Shown piece after piece: positions 9,554-19,658 of a stretch of 64,000 nt of DNA. Source of the stretch: Hyunsoonleella aquatilis (GTDB lineage: Bacteria; Bacteroidota; Bacteroidia; Flavobacteriales; Flavobacteriaceae). Numbering within the stretch: the first letter of the stretch is position 1; each line of letters starts with the position of its first letter. The stretch is taken from the NCBI RefSeq assembly GCF_014270105.1, contig NZ_JACNMF010000001.1:62001-126000 (forward strand), given 5' to 3'. Both the position numbers and the translations under genes were made by a program. A model generated the notes under the pieces. It saw only the letters and a list, made by a program, of their open reading frames with translations. It searched no databases and was not told the DNA's origin.

Positions 9554-11449
9554 ATGAAACAATTGCTACTATTAATTTTCGTTTTGCCCTTCTTGAATCT
9601 TGCCCAAACAGGAATTGCCGTTCCTGAAATGACACATTGTGATACACAAATTCAAAATTTCCTAAGCACTTTTAATATTCCTTCGGCAACTTTTGCCATG
9701 TCAAAAAATGGAAAGTTGGTATTTTCCAGAGCCTACGGAAACGCAAGTATTTCTGGAAATGAGCCCACGCAGCCTTATCATATGTTTCGTGTTGCGAGCG
9801 TTTCTAAGCCAATAACGGCCATCGGAATTATGAAAATGGTTGATAATAGTCAAATTTCGTTATCGGATAAGGTATTTGGCACTGGAGGAATTTTAGAAAA
9901 TCATTGGGTGTTTTCAAATGCCAATATCATTGATAATCGCGTATATGACATTACAGTTCAGATGTTGCTTGAGCACACGGCGGGTTGGGATAGAAACGTT
10001 AATTGCTTTCCCAGTCCTACATCGCCTTACCCATGGAACTTTAGTGGATGTGATCCCATTATTGCTCCATTGCATGTTGCCCAAACCTATGGGCAGCCCA
10101 ATCCTGTTAAAGAAGAGCACCTAATACAATATGTTTTAGAAAAAAACCTTAACCATACACCGGGAACCGTCTATGCCTATTCCAACATGGGGTTTTTAGT
10201 GCTGAGCGAAATAATTGAAGAAATTTCAGGGATGGACTATGAGACATGGATGAGACAGGAGGTATTAAATCCAATTGGAATATATGACATGTACATTGCA
10301 GAAAACCTATTAGCCGACAAGAGAGAACGAGAGGGTGAGTATCAAGGTAATGGATATACTACTTTGGATCTTTACGGTTCGGGTCAGTATGTGCCATGGG
10401 AGTATGGGGGATTGGCTGTAGATGCAATGGACGGTCATGGAGGCTGGATTGCAACTGCCAGAGATTTAACTCGACTCCTGGTTGCAGTAGATGGATTTAC
10501 CAGTAAACCTGATATTTTGAGCTCATCGGCAATTACAACCATGTCGACACCTTCTTCTGTGGGCAGTTATTATTCAAAGGGATGGCAAGTCAATCAATTT
10601 GACAATTGGTGGCATACTGGTGCCATTGACGGCACCGCCACTATTTTCGTCAGAACTAGTAGCGAATACACCTGGGCAATTCTATTAAATAAACGTGTAA
10701 TTGATGGGAATTCTAGTGCCTTTTGGGCTGGTTTAGATAATCTAGGATGGAACTGCCTGTCAGGAACAACAAGCTTTCCCACTCATGATTTATTTGAATC
10801 GCCCACTATTAACGCGAGCAACCTTCAGGCCAATAACATTACTGACAACTCAATGGACTTGTCATGGTCAAATGGTAACGGCACTTCTAGAGTTGTTGTA
10901 GCAAAGGAGTTAGTGAGCATGACAACCAATAGTAATTTTGAGGCATATCCTCTGGATGGAACTGACTACAGTGCCGATGCTCAATATGGTTCTGGTGATA
11001 ATCTAGGGGATGGTAGTTTTGTAATTTATAATGGAACAGGAAATACAATCACTTTAGAAGGGCTTACCGAAGACTCAAATTATGCCATAAGAGTTTACGA
11101 ATATACCAAAAATACCACTAATGGAGATAATTCCCTATACCTTTTGGGCAACACTGAAGAAATTGTAGTTACCGCAAAAAGTTTAAGCACAAATAAATTT
11201 GAGTTGGATGCACTAATTCAGATTTTCCCTAATCCTACAAACGATATTTTCGTTATAAGGAATGAGAGCGGACAACAGTTAACTTCTGCAAGCATTACCA
11301 ATGTTAATGGCAGGTTAATTCATGAAATTGATCTTTCTGGGGTTAAAAAGGAAAAACAAATAAATATTAAAAAATTTCAAGATGGTCTGTATTTTATAAA
11401 GATTTTATCTCAAAATGGTTCTGCTATAAAGAAGGTTATAAAACATTAG
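9554..11449 (+). CDS. Secreted beta-lactamase-family serine hydrolase with T9SS type A sorting domain
   Basis: The ATG at 9554 is preferred over an in-frame TTG at 9533 because it opens directly into a signal peptide (MKQLLLLIFVLPFLNLA/Q). The product is 631 residues. Residues ~30-390 form a class C beta-lactamase/DD-peptidase fold: the SxxK motif is SVSK in FRVASVSKPITAIG, the YxN motif is YSN in VYAYSNMGF, and WWHTGAIDGT supplies the HxG/KTG-like third motif. A fibronectin-III-like region follows (~420-540). The last ~75 residues are a Por secretion sorting domain (IFPNPTNDIF to YFIKILSQNG). It is predicted to be exported through T9SS and surface-attached or released. The substrate could be an ester, amide or D-peptide; antibiotic resistance should not be assumed. 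It is a single gene with its own terminator. Confidence 0.9.
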   Translation: MKQLLLLIFVLPFLNLAQTGIAVPEMTHCDTQIQNFLSTFNIPSATFAMSKNGKLVFSRAYGNASISGNEPTQPYHMFRVASVSKPITAIGIMKMVDNSQISLSDKVFGTGGILENHWVFSNANIIDNRVYDITVQMLLEHTAGWDRNVNCFPSPTSPYPWNFSGCDPIIAPLHVAQTYGQPNPVKEEHLIQYVLEKNLNHTPGTVYAYSNMGFLVLSEIIEEISGMDYETWMRQEVLNPIGIYDMYIAENLLADKREREGEYQGNGYTTLDLYGSGQYVPWEYGGLAVDAMDGHGGWIATARDLTRLLVAVDGFTSKPDILSSSAITTMSTPSSVGSYYSKGWQVNQFDNWWHTGAIDGTATIFVRTSSEYTWAILLNKRVIDGNSSAFWAGLDNLGWNCLSGTTSFPTHDLFESPTINASNLQANNITDNSMDLSWSNGNGTSRVVVAKELVSMTTNSNFEAYPLDGTDYSADAQYGSGDNLGDGSFVIYNGTGNTITLEGLTEDSNYAIRVYEYTKNTTNGDNSLYLLGNTEEIVVTAKSLSTNKFELDALIQIFPNPTNDIFVIRNESGQQLTSASITNVNGRLIHEIDLSGVKKEKQINIKKFQDGLYFIKILSQNGSAIKKVIKH

Positions 11450-11470
11450 AATTGCGTTTTCATCCTTAGC

Positions 11471-11504
11471 AAGAGCTACCACGAAACCCTTGGTAGCTTT
11501 TTAT
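11471..11504. terminator. Intrinsic terminator between convergent genes
   Basis: An 11-bp stem (11471-11481 with 11491-11501, one G-U pair) has the core AGCTACCA/TGGTAGCT around a 9-nt loop. It is flanked by A's on the left and T's on the right, so it can work in both directions. It lies between the convergent serine hydrolase and TlpA-like genes. Confidence 0.85.
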
Positions 11505-11575
11505 TACAGAAAACTCATTTTGACTAAGAACAGAACTCTCTAATCGCTTGGTTGCGACATGTAACTTTATCCCTT

Positions 11576-12919
11576 TCAATCTTTATCTACAAAAAGCGCT
11601 TTAAGCCCTTCAAAATCCTCAGGCTTCCCAACAATCTTTTTATCAGAACTTAAAATAAAATAAGTAGGTGTAGCCGTCACGCCGTAACTATCGCCAATTT
11701 CGTTATCCCATTTGCCATCACCGTAAACGTGTAGAAAGTTGGGATACTCATAGGTTAGATTTTTCCAAGCATAAGGTTCATCTTCTAAACCGATGGCAAT
11801 GACCTTCAATTTTTCAGTCGCAAGGGATTTTGAAAATTCATGCAACTGCGGGATTTCTTCTAAACAGTGCGAACATGTACTGCTCCAAAAGACCAAAACG
11901 TAATGGTCCGACCCATTTAGCTCACTCAATGTTTGGGAAGCTGTTTTTTCTTTTTTATTTACCTCAAATGAAAAATCAGGCGCGTTGCTTCCAATCGACG
12001 TATCCTTGTACAATATTAAAGCCCGCAACAATTCCTGATCGTTTAAATTTACGGCCAAATCCATCAAATAATTTTCCGCAATAAAATTAGCCACCGATTC
12101 CAGTTTTAAATCTACTATTTGCTCCCATAAATCGGTAAACAGGGATTTTTTGATTGCCAGAGGGGCGTCTTTCATCGCTTTGTCAAAGGCTATAATATTT
12201 TCTATGTAGGCGTCAGATTCCTCCTTACTTTGGTCAGCCATTCCAAATACGTAATTCAACATACGTTCGGTTAAAAATTTTGAACGTTGCAATACCTCAT
12301 TATTAAAATCCACATGGTCAAAATAATGGGTTTTTAAAAGCTGGACGTAGGTTTTCGCGTCCACAACTTTTTCAGGAATATAAAGGGCGTTGGCTTTAAT
12401 GAAGTGGGAAGACATGGTGCCTTTGGAGGCTTCCTCAAAGCTTTTCTGGTTTTCACGTTGGGTTTTAAAAATCGAAAGTAACGCCAAGGAATCTTTTTCG
12501 ATGTTCTCGTCACGATAGTAGCTACCTATACTGTTGGTGATCATAAACATACTATTGGTGTAGGATTCCAATAGTTTATTCTCACGGGATGCACTGAACT
12601 CTACACCAGTTTCAGAATTGAAAGCCAACTGAATATCCTCTTTGCCGTTATAAATAATATCAAAATTGTACTCTTCCTGTGGCAAAGCATACACCAAGCG
12701 ATACATTCCTTTGGTAATCGTTGAATCCAATTTAAACTCAAAATGACCATCAGCTTCAATCTTGGTATTGGTCACGTAACTAGACACTGTTGGCTCTACC
12801 TTATAGAGTAGTGCAATTTCAAATTCCCCTGCAGGGGAAAAGGTGCCTTTGATACTGTGTTGCGCCAACAGTATTATTGGAGCGAAAGAAAGTATTAATA
12901 GAAAGTACTTTATTTTCAT
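11576..12919 (-). CDS. TlpA-like thioredoxin-fold protein, periplasmic
   Basis: The product is 447 residues with a signal peptide (MKIKYFLLILSFAPIILLA/Q). The N-terminal ~110 residues are beta-rich, as in DUF4369-like domains that often precede TlpA domains in Bacteroidota. A helical middle part follows. The C-terminal ~140 residues are an AhpC/TSA-TlpA thioredoxin fold with active site C349-S-H-C352 in FWSSTCSHCLEEIP and the cis-proline loop TATPTYF. It probably acts as a thiol-disulfide oxidoreductase in the periplasm. It is a single gene, 94 nt downstream of mfd on the same strand, with a dispersed-type palindrome in the gap. Confidence 0.9.
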   Translation of the reverse strand: MKIKYFLLILSFAPIILLAQHSIKGTFSPAGEFEIALLYKVEPTVSSYVTNTKIEADGHFEFKLDSTITKGMYRLVYALPQEEYNFDIIYNGKEDIQLAFNSETGVEFSASRENKLLESYTNSMFMITNSIGSYYRDENIEKDSLALLSIFKTQRENQKSFEEASKGTMSSHFIKANALYIPEKVVDAKTYVQLLKTHYFDHVDFNNEVLQRSKFLTERMLNYVFGMADQSKEESDAYIENIIAFDKAMKDAPLAIKKSLFTDLWEQIVDLKLESVANFIAENYLMDLAVNLNDQELLRALILYKDTSIGSNAPDFSFEVNKKEKTASQTLSELNGSDHYVLVFWSSTCSHCLEEIPQLHEFSKSLATEKLKVIAIGLEDEPYAWKNLTYEYPNFLHVYGDGKWDNEIGDSYGVTATPTYFILSSDKKIVGKPEDFEGLKALFVDKD

Positions 12920-12940
12920 TTTTTTAGATTCTCAAACAAG

Positions 12941-12966
12941 ACTTCGACTGCGCTCAGTCTGACAGT
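12941..12966. repeat. Short palindromic intergenic repeat
   Basis: The sequence ACTTCGACTGCGCTCAGTCT contains the stem GACTG/CAGTC around CGCT (12946-12959). From memory, this motif recurs between genes in many flavobacterial genomes. Here it sits between mfd and the TlpA-like gene. Only one copy is seen in this window. Confidence 0.5.
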
Positions 12967-13013
12967 TTAGCATAATATTTCGAGTTTTAATTTCATTGAG
13001 CATAAATCAACAA

Positions 13014-16000
13014 TTACGCCACAATAGGTTGCAAAGCTTCCAAAGCATGTTTTACTGTGGAAATCTGGTCAAACGTCAATAACAACCTCAACCCAGCACG
13101 GGTTTGTTTTTCTTTCATTTTACAAACATTAGGGTGCGTTTGAACATATTGCAACACTTTGGTAAAATTAGGGCTTTGATAAAAACTACTTTGCTGGTCG
13201 CTGATAAAATAACCAATCAATTTTTCTTTTTTCATTACCACCTTTTCAAACCCAATTTTAACGGCCAACCACTTAATTTGGACACTGTTTAATAAATCCG
13301 TCACTTGTGCTGGCAGTTCCCCAAAACGGTCAATCAATTCTGCTTTAAATTTGTCCAGTTCTTCATCAGTTTTTATGTTATTCAACTGGGTGTACAAATT
13401 TAACCGTTCTGTGATATTATTCACATAATTATCTGGAAATAGGAGCTCAAAATCGGTGTCGATTGTGACGTCTTTTACATAAACCTTATCCTCACCATCG
13501 TCTTTATACAAATCCTTAAACTCGTTTTCCTTCAATTCTCCGATAGCTTCATTTAGAATTTTTTGATAGGTATCAAATCCTATTTCGTTAATAAAGCCAC
13601 TTTGCTCACCGCCCAGTAAATCGCCTGCACCACGGATTTCCAAATCCTTCATGGCGATATTGAAGCCACTTCCCAGCTCTGTAAATTGCTCCAATGCGGT
13701 GATACGTTTTCGGGCATCTTCTGTCATCGCAGAATATTCTGGTGTTATAAAATAACAGAAAGCCTTTTTATTGCTTCTTCCTACTCTACCACGCATTTGG
13801 TGTAAATCACTCAAACCAAAATTATTGGCGTTATTGATAAAAATGGTATTTGCATTGGGGACGTCCAAACCACTTTCCACAATGGTAGTGCTGACCAAAA
13901 CATCAAAGCCTCCGTCCATAAATTGCAACATCAGTTGCTCCAATTTACGTCCTTCCATCTGCCCGTGGCCAATGCCAATTTTTGCGTCCGGTACTAAACG
14001 TTGTAGCAATCCGGTAACTTCTTTGATGTTTTCAATACGATTATGAATAAAGAAAACCTGCCCCCCACGCTGGATTTCATAGCTGATGGCATCACGAATG
14101 GTTTCTTCATTAAATCGAATGACGTGGCTTTCAATAGGGTATCGGTTCGGGGGCGGTGTAGTAATCACAGATAAATCTCGCGCGGCCATTAAGCTAAACT
14201 GTAAGGTTCTAGGAATGGGGGTGGCTGTTAGGGTCAATACATCCACATTTTCCTTAAGGGTTTTTAACTTTTCCTTCACGGCAACACCAAACTTTTGTTC
14301 TTCGTCTACAATTAATAAACCTAGGTCCTTGAACTTTACATTTTTGCTTACCAATTGGTGCGTCCCAATAATGATATCCACTTTCCCTTGCTCCAGTGCT
14401 TCCAAAGTTTCCCGTTTTTGCTTTGCGGTTCTAAAACGGTTTAGATAATCCACAACAACAGGAAAATCCTTGAGGCGTTGTTTGAATGTCCTGGAATGTT
14501 GATAGGCCAAAATGGTGGTCGGTACCAAAACGGCCACCTGCTTACCGTTATCTACAGCCTTGAACGCAGCACGAATGGCCACTTCGGTTTTCCCAAAGCC
14601 AACATCACCACACACCAGCCTGTCCATTGGGCGCTCACTTTCCATATCAGCTTTAATATCCGCCGTTGCGGTACTCTGGTCTGGTGTGTCCTCATAAATA
14701 AATGAAGCTTCCAACTCGTGTTGCATATAGCTATCGGGGTTGTATTGAAACCCTTTTTGGGTCTTTCGTTTTGCATATAACTTTATGAGGTTGAACGCAA
14801 TATGCTTAACGCGTGCCTTAGTTTTCTGCTTGAGTTTTTTCCATGCACTGCTCCCCAGTTTATAAATTTTGGGTGGTTTGCCATCCTTGCCGTTAAACTT
14901 GGTAATTTTATGAAGCGAATGGATGCTTAAATAAAGAACGTCCCGTTCACCATAAATCAGTTTGATAGCCTCCTGCTTTTTACCCTCAACATCTATTTTT
15001 TGTAGCCCTCCAAAGCGCCCGATACCATGATCTATATGGGTAACATAATCGCCAATGTCCAGATTGGTAAGTTCCCTTAAAGTTATGGCCTGTTTTTTGG
15101 CGTAGCCGTTCTTTAGATGAAACTTCTGGTAACGTTCAAAAATCTGATGGTCGGTATAGCAGACCATTTTATTATCATGATCTACAAACCCTTGGTACAG
15201 TGATAGAATTATAGTTTGATAGTCCTTTACATCTAATTGGGCATCATCAAAAATATCATGAAAACGTTTGGCTTGTTGTTCGCTTACACAAGTGATATAG
15301 TTAGTATAGCCTTTATCGTGATTTGCATTTAAGTCTTCAATTAGCAGGTTGAATTGTTTGTTGAATGCGGGTTGGGGGGTGGTGTTGAAGGCAACACTAT
15401 TGCCAGATGAATTATTAAAGAATGAGGCAGTACCAAACTCTATAATCGAAAAATCAATCAGTTGATTTTTCAATAATTCAGAATTACAAAACAATTCATG
15501 AGGTTCAGCATGTTTAATGTCTTCTGATAAGGCTTTGAATGCTTCTTCGGCTTTGGAATAAAAATCATCAATTCGCGAAAAGAGTAAATCTGTATTTTTT
15601 AATCCGATTACTGTTTTTTGCGCGATGTACTTCAAAAAGCTTTGTCGCTTTTCTTCTATCAATTTATTGGCCACATTGGGTATAATATTGATTTTTTTAA
15701 CCTGCTCTACCGACAATTGGCTTTCAACATCGAAAGTCCTTATAGAATCCACTTCATCACCAAAAAATTCAATACGATACGGCTCGTCATGCGAAAAGGA
15801 AAAGACATCCACAATCCCCCCACGTACTGAAAACTCCCCGGGTTCGGTAACAAAATCCACCCTTTTGAACTTATAATCAAATAGGACTTCATTAACAAAA
15901 TCGATTGACAGTTTATCGTTTATGCCTATCTTAAGTGTGTTGCGCTCCAGTTCCTTTCGCGTGACTACCTGCTCAAACAGGGCGTCAGGATAAGTAACGA

Positions 16001-16361
16001 TAATTGCTGGTTTCTTTTGCGAGTTGATGCGGTTAAGCACTTCGGCGCGCAACAGGACATTGGCATTATCTGTCTCTTCGATATCGTATGGCCTTCGATA
16101 GCTCCCCGGATAGAACAGTACATCCTTATCACTTAAAAGTTGCTCTAAATCATTAAGGTAATGTGCCGCTTCTTCTTTATCGTTAAATACTAAAAGAAAT
16201 GGCTTTTGTACTTCTTTAAAAATACTTGAAATAACAAATGAAAAAGAAGAGCCGACTAACCCTTTGAGATGTGTTTTGGCTTGGACTTGGGCAATATTAT
16301 TCCGCAGATTCTGCGTTTGCAAAGCCTGTGCATAGGTTTGAGAGATATGGGATTTACTCAC
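13014..16361 (-). CDS. mfd: Transcription-repair coupling factor Mfd
   Basis: This 1115-residue protein releases RNA polymerase stalled at DNA lesions and recruits UvrA. The order of parts is: UvrB-homology region near the N-terminus (YPGSYRRPYDIEETDNANVLLRAEVL), CarD-like RNA-polymerase-interaction domain at ~440-500 (DIGDYVTHIDHGIGRF), then superfamily 2 helicase motor with Walker A GDVGFGKTE near 585-592, DEEQ box (LLIVDEEQKFG), TATPIPRT and QMRGRVGRS, and a C-terminal TRCF domain. The length is usual. The start is GTG at 16359-16361, supported by a -7 box TACTTTTG 18 nt upstream. Confidence 0.98.
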   Translation of the reverse strand: MSKSHISQTYAQALQTQNLRNNIAQVQAKTHLKGLVGSSFSFVISSIFKEVQKPFLLVFNDKEEAAHYLNDLEQLLSDKDVLFYPGSYRRPYDIEETDNANVLLRAEVLNRINSQKKPAIIVTYPDALFEQVVTRKELERNTLKIGINDKLSIDFVNEVLFDYKFKRVDFVTEPGEFSVRGGIVDVFSFSHDEPYRIEFFGDEVDSIRTFDVESQLSVEQVKKINIIPNVANKLIEEKRQSFLKYIAQKTVIGLKNTDLLFSRIDDFYSKAEEAFKALSEDIKHAEPHELFCNSELLKNQLIDFSIIEFGTASFFNNSSGNSVAFNTTPQPAFNKQFNLLIEDLNANHDKGYTNYITCVSEQQAKRFHDIFDDAQLDVKDYQTIILSLYQGFVDHDNKMVCYTDHQIFERYQKFHLKNGYAKKQAITLRELTNLDIGDYVTHIDHGIGRFGGLQKIDVEGKKQEAIKLIYGERDVLYLSIHSLHKITKFNGKDGKPPKIYKLGSSAWKKLKQKTKARVKHIAFNLIKLYAKRKTQKGFQYNPDSYMQHELEASFIYEDTPDQSTATADIKADMESERPMDRLVCGDVGFGKTEVAIRAAFKAVDNGKQVAVLVPTTILAYQHSRTFKQRLKDFPVVVDYLNRFRTAKQKRETLEALEQGKVDIIIGTHQLVSKNVKFKDLGLLIVDEEQKFGVAVKEKLKTLKENVDVLTLTATPIPRTLQFSLMAARDLSVITTPPPNRYPIESHVIRFNEETIRDAISYEIQRGGQVFFIHNRIENIKEVTGLLQRLVPDAKIGIGHGQMEGRKLEQLMLQFMDGGFDVLVSTTIVESGLDVPNANTIFINNANNFGLSDLHQMRGRVGRSNKKAFCYFITPEYSAMTEDARKRITALEQFTELGSGFNIAMKDLEIRGAGDLLGGEQSGFINEIGFDTYQKILNEAIGELKENEFKDLYKDDGEDKVYVKDVTIDTDFELLFPDNYVNNITERLNLYTQLNNIKTDEELDKFKAELIDRFGELPAQVTDLLNSVQIKWLAVKIGFEKVVMKKEKLIGYFISDQQSSFYQSPNFTKVLQYVQTHPNVCKMKEKQTRAGLRLLLTFDQISTVKHALEALQPIVA

Positions 16362-16379
16362 CTATTGTGTTTTGTGGTG

Positions 16380-16387
16380 CAAAAGTA
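16380..16387 (-). promoter_or_regulatory. Bacteroidota -7 promoter box for mfd
   Basis: On the minus strand the sequence reads TACTTTTG, an exact match to TAnnTTTG, 18 nt before the GTG start. No exact TTG is found 19 nt further upstream (TTT instead), so the -33 element is weak. Confidence 0.55.
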
Positions 16388-16524
16388 CATGAATTTTTTC
16401 ATTTGAAAACTGATAGATAACAAATGAAAAAATAATATGTACGAATGAAGCGGATGTCTGGCGATGAAGACATGGTTCTGATGTGAATCTAAATCTACAA
16501 ATGTTTAAGAGGAGGAGAAATATA

Positions 16525-19374
16525 CTATCTTTTCAGTGTAATATGGCCAGTTATTTTTCTTCCTTCAACCACAATTACGTACCAGTAATCTCCCGTAGGA
16601 AGCTGTTGGTTTTTAAATGTGCCATCCCATTCAAAAGGGGTGTTTGCAACATTCTTTAACAACTTTCCGTACCGATCAAAAACAGAAACTTGAAAACTGC
16701 CGAACTCTTCTATGCCCTGCAGGTTGAAAGTATCGTGATATCCATCATTGTTTGGAGTGAAGAATTTTGGTACGAAAAAATGCAACCATTCAGTGGTAAC
16801 GGTTCCATCGCAAAATTCATTTTTGACATGAATGGTATAAAGCCCTCCTTCAACGTTATAAAATACATTATCGGTTTGAAAATTTCTACCATCAAGTGAA
16901 TACAAATGGTTACTATTTTCTCCAGCTGAGACTACAATGTCATTGCCATCAGAATATACCTTTTCAATTTCTGGCTCTTCCAAAAATGTGACATCAAAGA
17001 ATGTGGTTTCAAAAACACAATCTTTACTGTTAGACACCTCGACGAAAAAACTGCCTGATTTGTCAATTGGTATCGCGTCAGTTTGGGCTCCAGTACTCCA
17101 CAAGTAAGTAGGATTTGGAATTGCTGTATTGGCAAATAGAACTGGGGTGTCAGTGGCGCATAAAATAATATCTTCTTCAAAAAAAACTTCGGTCTTGGTT
17201 CCTGAAACGGCCCAACTACACGTTGCATCATCAAAAATAGTTGTTTGCCAACATTCCAAAGTAGGAGGTAAGGGTTTTGTTCCAGCTATCTCCCATGCAC
17301 ACGAAAAATTATTAAAGGTTATAACTTCCCAGCACTCCTGTGCCACTGGCTTATCGGGTTGATGTCCGGATACTTGCCAAGCGCATAAATCAGAATCAAA
17401 AGTCGCCGTTTCCCAACATTCTAAAGCCGGTGCGTCGGGTTTTGTTCCTAAAACATCCCATTCGCAAGTATTATTATTAAATTCAGTGGTTTCCCAACAT
17501 TCCAAAATGGGTGGTTCTGGTTTATCACCAGAAACATCCCATGAGCAGTTGGTATGATTGAAGGTCGCCGTTTCCCAACATTCCATGTCAGGTAAATCAG
17601 GCTGTTCACCTTGGACATCCCAAACACAGGTTGTTTCATTAAAAGTAGTGGCCTGCCAGCAATTGAGAATGGGCTGATGTGGCTTAGTGCCGGAAACATC
17701 CCACGAACAAGTAGTATCATTAAAAACCGCAGATTCCCAGCATTCCAGTGACGGCTGCACAGGTTGTGTTCCCGATACTTCCCAAATACAAGTAGTATCA
17801 TTAAACGCAATGGTTTCCCAACAGTTAATGACAGGTTGGTCAGGGCGAGTTCCCACGACATCCCATGAGCACGTGGAATTATTAAAAATAGCTGACTCCC
17901 AACATTCCATTGCTGGTTGTACGGGCTGTTCTCCAGTCACCTCCCATATACAAGTTGCGTTATTAAAAGAGGCTATTTCCCAACAATCAATAACAGGCTG
18001 GTCAGGTTGGCTTCCCGTGACCTCCCAAGAACAGGAAGTAGTATTAAAATTTGCGGATTCCCAGCACTCCAAATCTGGCTGAGGGGGTTGGCTTCCCGTG
18101 ACTTCCCAAACACAAGTAGTAGTATTGAAAGTTGCGCTTTCCCAACAATCTATTACTGGTTGGGTCGGACGAGTACCCGTTACGTCCCAAGAGCAAGTTG
18201 AGGAGTTAAAACTAGCGGACTCATAACATTGCAGTGATGGCTTTGGTGGTTGGGATCCGGTTACCTCCCATAAACATGTGGCACTATTAAAAGTGGCAGT
18301 CTGCCAACAATCTATAGCGGGTTTCTCAGGCTTACTTCCCGTTATCTCCCACGAACAGGTTGTGTCATTAAAACTAGCTGACTCCCAACATTCCAAAACG
18401 GGTTTTGGCGGGGCATCAATGATCTCAACCTCAAAAACATCCGAAATTGTGTAACATTTGTCGTTGGACAAATTGCTTTCTACCTCGGCAACTTTGGTTC
18501 TGTAAAATGTGCTTGAGTTAATACCAGAAACAGTAACTGCTTGATTGTTAGCTCCAGGAATATCGATCCAGTTTAAACCATCATTACTTTTCTGCCATTG
18601 ATAAAAATGAGAGCTATAAACTGAACCATCAGAATTTGCACTTATAGTAGTGGCATAGGGTGTTTGAGTACTGCAAACGGAAATTCTGTTATTTACCCCG
18701 TCTGAAATACTGGTAATATCCCCACAGGCTTTGAACTCAATATCATCAAGAGCCAAATCATTACCAAAACCTTTTTCTCCATTATTAATGATCTTTAAAA
18801 CGATTGAAGTTTGCCCTGGAAACGTTTGAAAAATAAGGCCATACTCTCTCCAAACAGGAGAAATGGTTGAATGTATATCACCTGTATTTCCTGAAGCTAA
18901 AAGATTCGTCTCCGTATCATCCCAGACCTGAAACGTAACGTTAACAGGTATAGGAACCAAATTGGTATTTGCATTTAAAGGCACCAGGTTAAGCATCCAT
19001 GACGAAAACTCGTAAGTGGTTTTTTCGCATAACCCGGATACTGGGACTCTAATAAACTCCCCCAATTCATTATCAGCATTTACTAGCATAGAGCGGCCAT
19101 TAACATCATTTGGTGTATGGTCCTCGACGTCAAACCATGTAAAATACCTAGTAAAACTTGATAACGTATAAAATCCATCCAAAGGCCTACCGTTAGCATA
19201 AGCATATGTAGTAGTGCCTGATGACAAAATCGCATTATCAAATCCAGTACCAAAATCCTCCTTATAGATTGGGTCGCCAGAACTTCCTGAGCAAAACCCC
19301 AATTGAGCATTTAAATGGGTTGGTAATTGAAATATTAGAATGAGGGATAATATATTGGTATATCGCCTAAGCAC
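16525..19374 (-). CDS. Large secreted protein with 15 two-cysteine repeats and T9SS type B sorting domain
   Basis: This is a 949-residue protein with a signal peptide (1-23). Residues ~25-300 hold a beta-sandwich-like N-terminal domain (IYKEDFGTG to LALDDIEFKACGD, carbohydrate-binding-like) and an Ig-like segment. About fifteen tandem 27-residue repeats follow (one is 28), consensus xPxLECWExAxFNxxTCxWxVxGxxP, each with two cysteines 11 apart. The last ~90 residues are the gliding-motility-associated type B sorting domain (KFFTPNNDGYHDTF to GDYWYVIVVEGRKITGHITLKR). It should be exported through T9SS and form a surface or secreted stalk, with one disulfide possible per repeat. A paralogue with 8 repeats is at 22007-24328. 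Adhesion is inference. Confidence 0.9.
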   Translation of the reverse strand: MLRRYTNILSLILIFQLPTHLNAQLGFCSGSSGDPIYKEDFGTGFDNAILSSGTTTYAYANGRPLDGFYTLSSFTRYFTWFDVEDHTPNDVNGRSMLVNADNELGEFIRVPVSGLCEKTTYEFSSWMLNLVPLNANTNLVPIPVNVTFQVWDDTETNLLASGNTGDIHSTISPVWREYGLIFQTFPGQTSIVLKIINNGEKGFGNDLALDDIEFKACGDITSISDGVNNRISVCSTQTPYATTISANSDGSVYSSHFYQWQKSNDGLNWIDIPGANNQAVTVSGINSSTFYRTKVAEVESNLSNDKCYTISDVFEVEIIDAPPKPVLECWESASFNDTTCSWEITGSKPEKPAIDCWQTATFNSATCLWEVTGSQPPKPSLQCYESASFNSSTCSWDVTGTRPTQPVIDCWESATFNTTTCVWEVTGSQPPQPDLECWESANFNTTSCSWEVTGSQPDQPVIDCWEIASFNNATCIWEVTGEQPVQPAMECWESAIFNNSTCSWDVVGTRPDQPVINCWETIAFNDTTCIWEVSGTQPVQPSLECWESAVFNDTTCSWDVSGTKPHQPILNCWQATTFNETTCVWDVQGEQPDLPDMECWETATFNHTNCSWDVSGDKPEPPILECWETTEFNNNTCEWDVLGTKPDAPALECWETATFDSDLCAWQVSGHQPDKPVAQECWEVITFNNFSCAWEIAGTKPLPPTLECWQTTIFDDATCSWAVSGTKTEVFFEEDIILCATDTPVLFANTAIPNPTYLWSTGAQTDAIPIDKSGSFFVEVSNSKDCVFETTFFDVTFLEEPEIEKVYSDGNDIVVSAGENSNHLYSLDGRNFQTDNVFYNVEGGLYTIHVKNEFCDGTVTTEWLHFFVPKFFTPNNDGYHDTFNLQGIEEFGSFQVSVFDRYGKLLKNVANTPFEWDGTFKNQQLPTGDYWYVIVVEGRKITGHITLKR
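17240..18415 (-). repeat. Array of ~15 tandem 81-bp coding repeats
   Basis: These bases encode the 27-residue ECWE...TCxW units of the surrounding gene. Copies differ at many positions, so the array is old but still recognisable at DNA level. Unit period is 81 bp, with one 84-bp unit near the 5' end of the array on the plus strand. Confidence 0.85.
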
Positions 19375-19658
19375 GTAATTTTTCCTATATTCAGTTTTAG
19401 TTTTAAATTTAATGGGATAGCTATATTAACAAAAAGTTAAGGTTTTGAAAGATGAAATCGGAGGAACTGCTAAAACATTCGATACACCGACAATTTGCCC
19501 CTTTAAATTCATAATTGAAAATACTATCAGGACTGAACAAGGTACTTTTGCAATATTGGAGAGTAGAGTCAATATAGCGATGTGTCAATTGAATATGGAC
19601 AATCTTAAAATTGTCCTAAATTACATCTAAGCAACCCTATCAGGAGTATATATTTTAA

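Noticed and set aside
9554-11449. Antibiotic-resistance beta-lactamase
   Set aside because: SxxK and YxN are shared with esterases and DD-peptidases, and the T9SS and Fn3-like tail point to a secreted hydrolase of unknown substrate.
17240-18415. Regular 81-bp repeats resembling a CRISPR array
   Set aside because: The repeats are fully coding, contain no unique spacers, and lie inside a signal-peptide/sorting-domain gene.
19445-19630. 61-codon plus-strand frame upstream of pbpC
   Set aside because: No signal peptide, motif, or promoter; composition looks like intergenic DNA.
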